Shown: positions 59,893-64,000 of the stretch, one piece after another | Numbering within the stretch: the stretch's first letter is position 1 | How the letters are laid out: each line of letters starts with the position of its first letter | Assembly (NCBI GenBank): GCA_963849305.1 | Contig: CAWKGV010000007.1 | Span: 124,001-188,000, forward strand | Direction: 5' to 3' | DNA length: 64,000 nt | From: CAWKGV01 sp963849305 | GTDB taxonomy: Bacteria; Pseudomonadota; Alphaproteobacteria; Acetobacterales; Acetobacteraceae | The notes under the pieces: model-generated | The model's input: only the letters and a program-made list of their open reading frames with translations | Told to the model about the DNA's origin: nothing | Database searches by the model: none | Made by a program: the position numbers and the translations under genes

Positions 59893-60960
59893 ATGCCCAA
59901 CGCACCCGCTCGTCCCGATCCCGCGTGGCCGGCCGTGCGGGTCAACCTGTACTCGGATACGCAGACAAAGCCGTCGCCGGCCATGAAACAGGCAATGATG
60001 GCGGCCGAAGTGGGCGACGAGCAGCACGGCGACGATCCCACCGTCGATGCGCTTTGCGACCGAATGGCCTCTCTGTTGGGCAAACAGGCGGCGGTGTTCC
60101 TGCCATCCGGCACCATGTGCAACCAGATCGCCATTCTCACGCACTGCCAGCCCGGCGCCGAGATCATCGCCCATGAGAGCGCGCATATCATTATGGCCGA
60201 GGGTGGCGGTCCGGGCGCCTTGGCCGGCGTCTCGGTCAAGGGCTTGCAGGGCGAGCGTGGGCAGTTCGACGCCGAGACGCTGCGCGCCGCCTTCCGCGAG
60301 CGCCGTCGCAATGCCCCGCCCCAAACGCTGGTCGAGGTGGAGCAGACGGCGAACTGGGGCGGCGGCTCAGTCTGGCCGGTCGGAAAGCTGAGCGCGGTGC
60401 TGGAAGCTGCTCACGTTGAGGGCATGGCTACGCACATGGATGGGGCGCGGCTGATGAACGCCGTCGTGGCCTCTGGCGTACCCGCTCACGAAATGGCGGA
60501 GGGCTGCGACTCGATCTGGCTCGATTTCACCAAGGGCCTCGGCGCGCCGCTCGGGGCCGTCCTGTGCGGCTCATCGGCCTTCATCGATGCGGCGTGGCGC
60601 TGGAAGCAGCGGTTGGGAGGCTCGCTGCGCCAAGCCGGCATCTGCGCCGCCGCTTGCCTGTATGCGCTGGATCATAACGTGGACCGGCTGGCCGAGGACC
60701 ATGCCAACGCCCGTGCTCTGGCGCGAGGGCTTGCGCAAATCCCTGGGATCGAGGTCGAGGAGCCCGAGACGAACCTGGTGTTCTTCGAGATCAGCGGCAC
60801 GGGGCTGACGGCCAACCAACTCGAGGAGCGAGTACGGCGCGAGGGGGTGATGATTTCCACAATGGGCCGCACCCGGGCGCGGGCTTGCACGCATCTCGAC
60901 GTGGACCGGCATGGTGTCGAGATCGCCTTGCAGGTGATCCGTCAGGCGGTCGCGGCCTGA
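59893..60960 (+). CDS. low-specificity L-threonine aldolase
   Basis: This 355-residue PLP enzyme of the aspartate aminotransferase fold cleaves threonine to glycine and acetaldehyde. The PLP lysine is Lys214 in DFTKGLGAPLGAVL, and Asp183 is in HMDGARLMNA. LYSDTQTKPSPAMKQAM and GDEQHGDDPT are family motifs. A CGGAGA site precedes the ATG at 59893. Related enzymes act on other beta-hydroxy amino acids, so the physiological substrate is uncertain. Confidence 0.88.
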   Translation: MPNAPARPDPAWPAVRVNLYSDTQTKPSPAMKQAMMAAEVGDEQHGDDPTVDALCDRMASLLGKQAAVFLPSGTMCNQIAILTHCQPGAEIIAHESAHIIMAEGGGPGALAGVSVKGLQGERGQFDAETLRAAFRERRRNAPPQTLVEVEQTANWGGGSVWPVGKLSAVLEAAHVEGMATHMDGARLMNAVVASGVPAHEMAEGCDSIWLDFTKGLGAPLGAVLCGSSAFIDAAWRWKQRLGGSLRQAGICAAACLYALDHNVDRLAEDHANARALARGLAQIPGIEVEEPETNLVFFEISGTGLTANQLEERVRREGVMISTMGRTRARACTHLDVDRHGVEIALQVIRQAVAA

Positions 60961-60971
60961 GGGTTGCTCGC

Positions 60972-61949
60972 CTAGCCCGGAGCGACTTCGGCCAGAAAGG
61001 CGAGTAGCGCGGTGTTGACCTCGGCCGGCCGCTCCTGCTGGATCCAGTGCCCGGCGCCCTCCAGCATCACGGTCCGGCGCAGGTCGGGCACGCTGGCCGG
61101 CATCGCCTCCAGCGCCGCTTTGCCCATCGGCGTCTGGATCACCACATCGCGCGTCCCGGCGATGAACAGCGCGGGCGGCTGGACGACGGCGCCCTGCCAG
61201 GGGGCTGTCAACTCCCAGTTCCGATCGATGTTGCGGTAGTAGTTCAGCCCACCACGGAAGCCGGTGCGCGCGTACTCCGCCGTCATGATGGCGAGGTCAT
61301 CCTCGGTCAGCCATGCGGGCAGCGTGTCGGGGTCGGTGGTGCGCGCGAGGAATCCGCCGTCTTCGGGCAACGTCAGGGGCATGTTGTCTTCGCCTCTTGG
61401 AGCGTCGCCCGAGCCACTGTAGAGGATGCGCCGCAGCGTCGCCGCCGGGTCGCGCTCGAACTCCGCCTCGGCGACGCCCGGCTCCTGGAAATAGACCCAG
61501 TAGAAGCGATGGAGCCCAGCCTGGCGGAGCGCCGCCAGCGGCGCGACAGCCGGGCGGGGCCGGAAGGGCACACTCATGGCCACGACCGCGCGGAACAGGT
61601 CGGGGCGGAGCAGGGCCGCCGTCCACGCGATGTTCGCCCCCCAATCGTGCCCGACGATCACCGCCTCCCGCTCGCCGAGGGCAGCGGCCAGAGCCACCAG
61701 ATCGCCCACGAGATGCAGGACGTTGTACGCCTGCACGTCGGCCGGTGCCTCGCTCTGGCCGAAGCCGCGCATGTCCGGCGCGACCGCGTGATAGCCGGCC
61801 GCCGCCAGCGCCGGGATCTGGTGGCGCCAGGAATACCAAAGCTCTGGCCACCCGTGGCACAGGAGCACGAGTGGCCCTTCGCCTTGCTCGGCAACATGCA
61901 GGCGCACTCCGTTGCACGTAAGCCCGCGATGCGTGATCCCTTCGGTCAT
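60972..61949 (-). CDS. epoxide hydrolase-like alpha/beta hydrolase
   Basis: This 325-residue protein has the epoxide hydrolase motifs HGWPE at residues 32-36 and GHDWGAN with the nucleophile Asp102. A C-terminal His lies in EGAGHWIQQE. An Asp nucleophile instead of Ser points to epoxide or haloalkane substrates; HGWPE favours epoxides. The ATG at 61949 is chosen because AAGGGGACGG precedes it. It is convergent with the threonine aldolase gene and divergent from the next methyltransferase. Confidence 0.85.
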   Translation of the reverse strand: MTEGITHRGLTCNGVRLHVAEQGEGPLVLLCHGWPELWYSWRHQIPALAAAGYHAVAPDMRGFGQSEAPADVQAYNVLHLVGDLVALAAALGEREAVIVGHDWGANIAWTAALLRPDLFRAVVAMSVPFRPRPAVAPLAALRQAGLHRFYWVYFQEPGVAEAEFERDPAATLRRILYSGSGDAPRGEDNMPLTLPEDGGFLARTTDPDTLPAWLTEDDLAIMTAEYARTGFRGGLNYYRNIDRNWELTAPWQGAVVQPPALFIAGTRDVVIQTPMGKAALEAMPASVPDLRRTVMLEGAGHWIQQERPAEVNTALLAFLAEVAPG

Positions 61950-62029
61950 CTGCCCGTCCCCTTGTGCTCGCTGATTGACGCATACCGAGCCCTCGCCTAA
62001 CAAGCCCGCGCGACGGAGAAGCCCGGCAG

Positions 62030-62803
62030 ATGACCGTTTCAGATGATTCGATCCCTATCTTTCCGCCCGGTGACTATGTTTCGCCCGGCTTTGTCCGCCT
62101 TAAGCCTGATGCTTGCTTCCCCAACATGATCATCGGCGACCGAGCGGGCAGCGACTGGCCGTATCTGCGCCGCGACATCCCCCACAACTGGTATGTGGAC
62201 CGTCGACAGCCGGCCGTCGGGTTCGTCAGCCGCGACGAGGCACATATCCTTCATAATACCGCTCGGCGGTTCGTCGGAGCTTCGGCGCTGGAGATCGGCT
62301 GCTGGCTCGGTTGGTCGGCCTGCCATCTCGCACTGGGCGGCGTAAGGCTCGATGTGATAGATCCGTTGCTAGGCGAGCCGGACGTCTATGCCAGCGTGCA
62401 TCAGTCCCTGAGCTGCGCCGGTATCATCAATCGCGTCACGCTGGTTCCCGGCCGCAGCCCCGCGCGCGTGTTCGAGCTTGTCGGCTTGCACCGGCGGCAA
62501 TGGAACCTGTTCTTCATCGACGGCAATCATGAGCCACCGGGGCCCACGAACGACGCCAAGGCGGTTGCCGCGATCGCCCCGCCGGACGCCCTCGTGCTGT
62601 TCCATGATCTCGCCTGTCCATCGGTGGCCGACGGCCTGGCCGTCTTCCGCGCCCAAGGATGGCAGACGATGATCTATCAAAGCATGCAGATCATGGGCGT
62701 CGCGTGGCGGGGCGCGGCGCAGCCGGTGGCCCATATCCCGGACCCTTCGGTGCCCTGGACCGTTCCCGAACATCTGAAATCCTGGCCCGTCTGCGCCGGT
62801 TGA
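62030..62803 (+). CDS. class I methyltransferase (Methyltransf_24-like)
   Basis: This 257-residue protein has a SAM-binding glycine-rich stretch, ALEIGCWLGWSACHLA, near residues 84-100, then RLDVIDPLLGEPD and LFFIDGNHEPPGPTNDA. Pattern and length fit the methyltransferase group found with polysaccharide genes. The acceptor is unknown. A GGAGAAG lies upstream of the ATG. A TylF-like methyltransferase gene follows in the same direction after 15 bp, so they probably form an operon. Confidence 0.78.
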   Translation: MTVSDDSIPIFPPGDYVSPGFVRLKPDACFPNMIIGDRAGSDWPYLRRDIPHNWYVDRRQPAVGFVSRDEAHILHNTARRFVGASALEIGCWLGWSACHLALGGVRLDVIDPLLGEPDVYASVHQSLSCAGIINRVTLVPGRSPARVFELVGLHRRQWNLFFIDGNHEPPGPTNDAKAVAAIAPPDALVLFHDLACPSVADGLAVFRAQGWQTMIYQSMQIMGVAWRGAAQPVAHIPDPSVPWTVPEHLKSWPVCAG

Positions 62804-62818
62804 GCGCCGGAGCGAACG

Positions 62819-63508
62819 ATGCAGCCCACATATAGGGATTTCGATCCGGAATTCGTGCCGATCCATGACCTCTGCCGGCCCGCGACGATGACCTCGCCGG
62901 AGCGGATGTTCGCGCTCTACAAGGCGGTCGAGTACGTCGTGGAAGCCAACGTTCCGGGCGATTTCGCGGAGTGCGGCGTCTGGCGCGCGGGCTCGGTCAT
63001 GATCATGGCCGCGACGCTCATCGCGAAGGGTCGCACCGACCGGCGCATTTTTCTCTACGACACGTTCGAGGGCATGCCGCAACCGACAGCGCCCGATCTC
63101 GACATTGTGGGGCGGCCAGCGGCCGCCTTGATCGGCGCCGAGGCGAGAACGCCGGACTCCTTGATTTGGGGCTACGCCCCGCTTGAGGCCGTGCTCGCCA
63201 ATCTACGGTCGGTCAACTATCCGATGGAGCGATTCCAGATCGTGCGGGGAAGGGTCGAAGACACGATCCCCCATACGCTTCCGGCCCAGCTCGCGCTGCT
63301 GCGACTCGATACCGACTGGTACCAGTCGACCCGGCACGAACTGGAGCACCTTTACCCGCTGCTGGCGCGTGGCGGGGTGCTGATCGTGGATGATTATGGA
63401 CACTGGCGCGGAGCGCGACAGGCGACCGACGAATATTTCGCGTGCTCTGGCAGCAGAATCCTTCTCAACCGTATCGATTATACCGGACGCATCGGGGTGA
63501 AGGTTTAG
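62819..63508 (+). CDS. TylF-type (macrocin O-methyltransferase-like) methyltransferase
   Basis: This 229-residue protein shows the TylF/MycF pattern VPGDFAECGVWRAGSVMIM, FLYDTFEGMPQPT, LLRLDTDWYQSTRHEL and VDDYGHW. These enzymes O-methylate sugar hydroxyl groups using a metal. The sequence RLDTDWY and DDYG correspond to the metal site. It overlaps the end of the opposite glycosyltransferase gene by 4 bp. Placement with another methyltransferase and a glycosyltransferase suggests a methylated surface glycan. Confidence 0.85.
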   Translation: MQPTYRDFDPEFVPIHDLCRPATMTSPERMFALYKAVEYVVEANVPGDFAECGVWRAGSVMIMAATLIAKGRTDRRIFLYDTFEGMPQPTAPDLDIVGRPAAALIGAEARTPDSLIWGYAPLEAVLANLRSVNYPMERFQIVRGRVEDTIPHTLPAQLALLRLDTDWYQSTRHELEHLYPLLARGGVLIVDDYGHWRGARQATDEYFACSGSRILLNRIDYTGRIGVKV

Positions 63509-64000
63509 CGAGACCCCGTCGGGACGGCCGCGGCCTTCCATGCCGTGATCGCCTCCTCCAGCGCGGCCTCGAACGCCGCACCGGCCCGCTCCTCGCCGAA
63601 GCGCGCCGCCATCGTGCGGGCAGCGGATGTGAGCCGCTGCCGAATTCCGGGGCTCTCGATCAGGATGCGCAGATACCATGCGAGCATCTCGACATCGCCG
63701 ACGGGGTGGATCAGCGCGTTCACGCCATGCCGCCAGACGCCCTCGTAGCACTCGAGATCGCTCAGCACGACCGGAACGCCCTGCCAGGCGGCCTCCACCG
63801 GAGCGATTGGCATACACTCGTCTTCCGAGGGCAGGCTCAGGACGTCCGCCGACCGATAGAAGCCCCGCACGGTCTCGGGCAGCAGACCGCCGGTCAGCCT
63901 GAAGCGATCCGGGTCGGCGCGCGCGATCTGCTCGCCGGGCGGATCGAGGCGAAAGACCTCGCCCACCAGGATACATTCGACCGGCGCGCCCTGGAGCATC
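63505..64000 (-). CDS. glycosyltransferase family 4, start outside the window
   Basis: Only the C-terminal part of about 165 residues is present; the frame is open to the window edge. It shows FRLTGGLLPETVRGFYRSADVLSLPSEDECMPIAPVEAAWQGVPVV in residues roughly 30-80, the GT4 nucleotide-sugar-binding half with its Glu pair, and GDVEMLAWYLRILIE. The substrate cannot be told. It is convergent with the TylF-like gene, overlapping by 4 bp. Confidence 0.82.
   Translation of the reverse strand, partial: MLQGAPVECILVGEVFRLDPPGEQIARADPDRFRLTGGLLPETVRGFYRSADVLSLPSEDECMPIAPVEAAWQGVPVVLSDLECYEGVWRHGVNALIHPVGDVEMLAWYLRILIESPGIRQRLTSAARTMAARFGEERAGAAFEAALEEAITAWKAAAVPTGSR

Noticed and set aside
1..64000. 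CRISPR arrays, tRNA, rRNA, insertion sequences or prophage
   Set aside because: No regularly spaced repeats, cloverleaf-like sequences, transposase motifs or phage structural genes were seen; the only tandem repeat is the two-copy 18-bp element.

Overview
The window is GC-rich DNA, nearly all coding, from an alphaproteobacterium. The Acetobacteraceae/Rhodospirillales are the best guess. The basis is gene order and content: eno - ftsB-like - pdhA - lipoyl-bearing pdhB - pdhC - lpd - DUF29 - lipA - RatA/Coq10-like; hrcA-grpE-dnaK-dnaJ; rph-rdgB; a periplasmic PQQ dehydrogenase beside a cytochrome c; and paired class III CoA-transferases. This placement is inferred from protein character, not from a search. 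No rRNA, tRNA, CRISPR array, insertion sequence or prophage was seen.

Layout. 1-6.3 kb: the end of an alpha/beta hydrolase, small stress-type and hypothetical proteins, and an RND efflux adaptor-pump pair with no outer-membrane partner. 6.4-9.6 kb: SixA phosphatase, a wrecked FeS-type photolyase/cryptochrome gene, a metallophosphoesterase and a class I photolyase. 9.7-15.2 kb: an exported pentapeptide-repeat protein, a NUDIX protein, an Atm1-type ABC exporter, L28, an exported Gln/Gly/Asn-rich protein and Ohr. 15.2-25.4 kb: acyl-CoA genes (two CoA-transferases, a crotonase lacking its usual glutamates, a ThDP lyase), a radical SAM protein, an NDUFAF6-like protein, Fe/Mn superoxide dismutase, an exported cupredoxin, YajC and a DUF815 ATPase. 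25.5-34.2 kb: TPR protein, L36, RdgB, RNase PH and the heat-shock cluster. 34.2-41.5 kb: a methyltransferase, DnaE, a decayed toxin-antitoxin locus, a sulfotransferase and the S6-S18-L9 operon. 41.8-45.3 kb: PQQ dehydrogenase, cytochrome c, PRC-barrel protein. 45.5-49 kb: fabD-fabG-acpP-fabF. 49-61 kb: enolase, cell-division protein, the pyruvate dehydrogenase and lipoate genes, threonine aldolase. 61-64 kb: epoxide hydrolase, two methyltransferases and a glycosyltransferase cut by the window end.

Working together: enolase, PDH E1/E2/E3 and LipA form a pyruvate-to-acetyl-CoA block in which LipA matures the lipoyl domains on E2 and E1-beta. FabD/FabG/AcpP/FabF are the core of fatty acid synthesis. 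HrcA/GrpE/DnaK/DnaJ are the chaperone module. The PQQ dehydrogenase and its neighbouring cytochrome probably pass electrons to the periplasmic respiratory chain.

The most notable observation is that four otherwise well-conserved genes (ABC exporter, PQQ dehydrogenase, pdhB and a small exported Tyr/Pro-rich protein) are each broken by exactly one surplus base. A shared insertion-type sequence error is the likeliest explanation. Two other loci, the FeS photolyase and a Phd/VapC-type module, carry several lesions and look like true gene decay. Compact candidate regulatory DNA was seen as a 16-bp palindrome before dnaK, an 18-bp tandem repeat before the PRC-barrel gene and a 26-bp palindrome before ohr.
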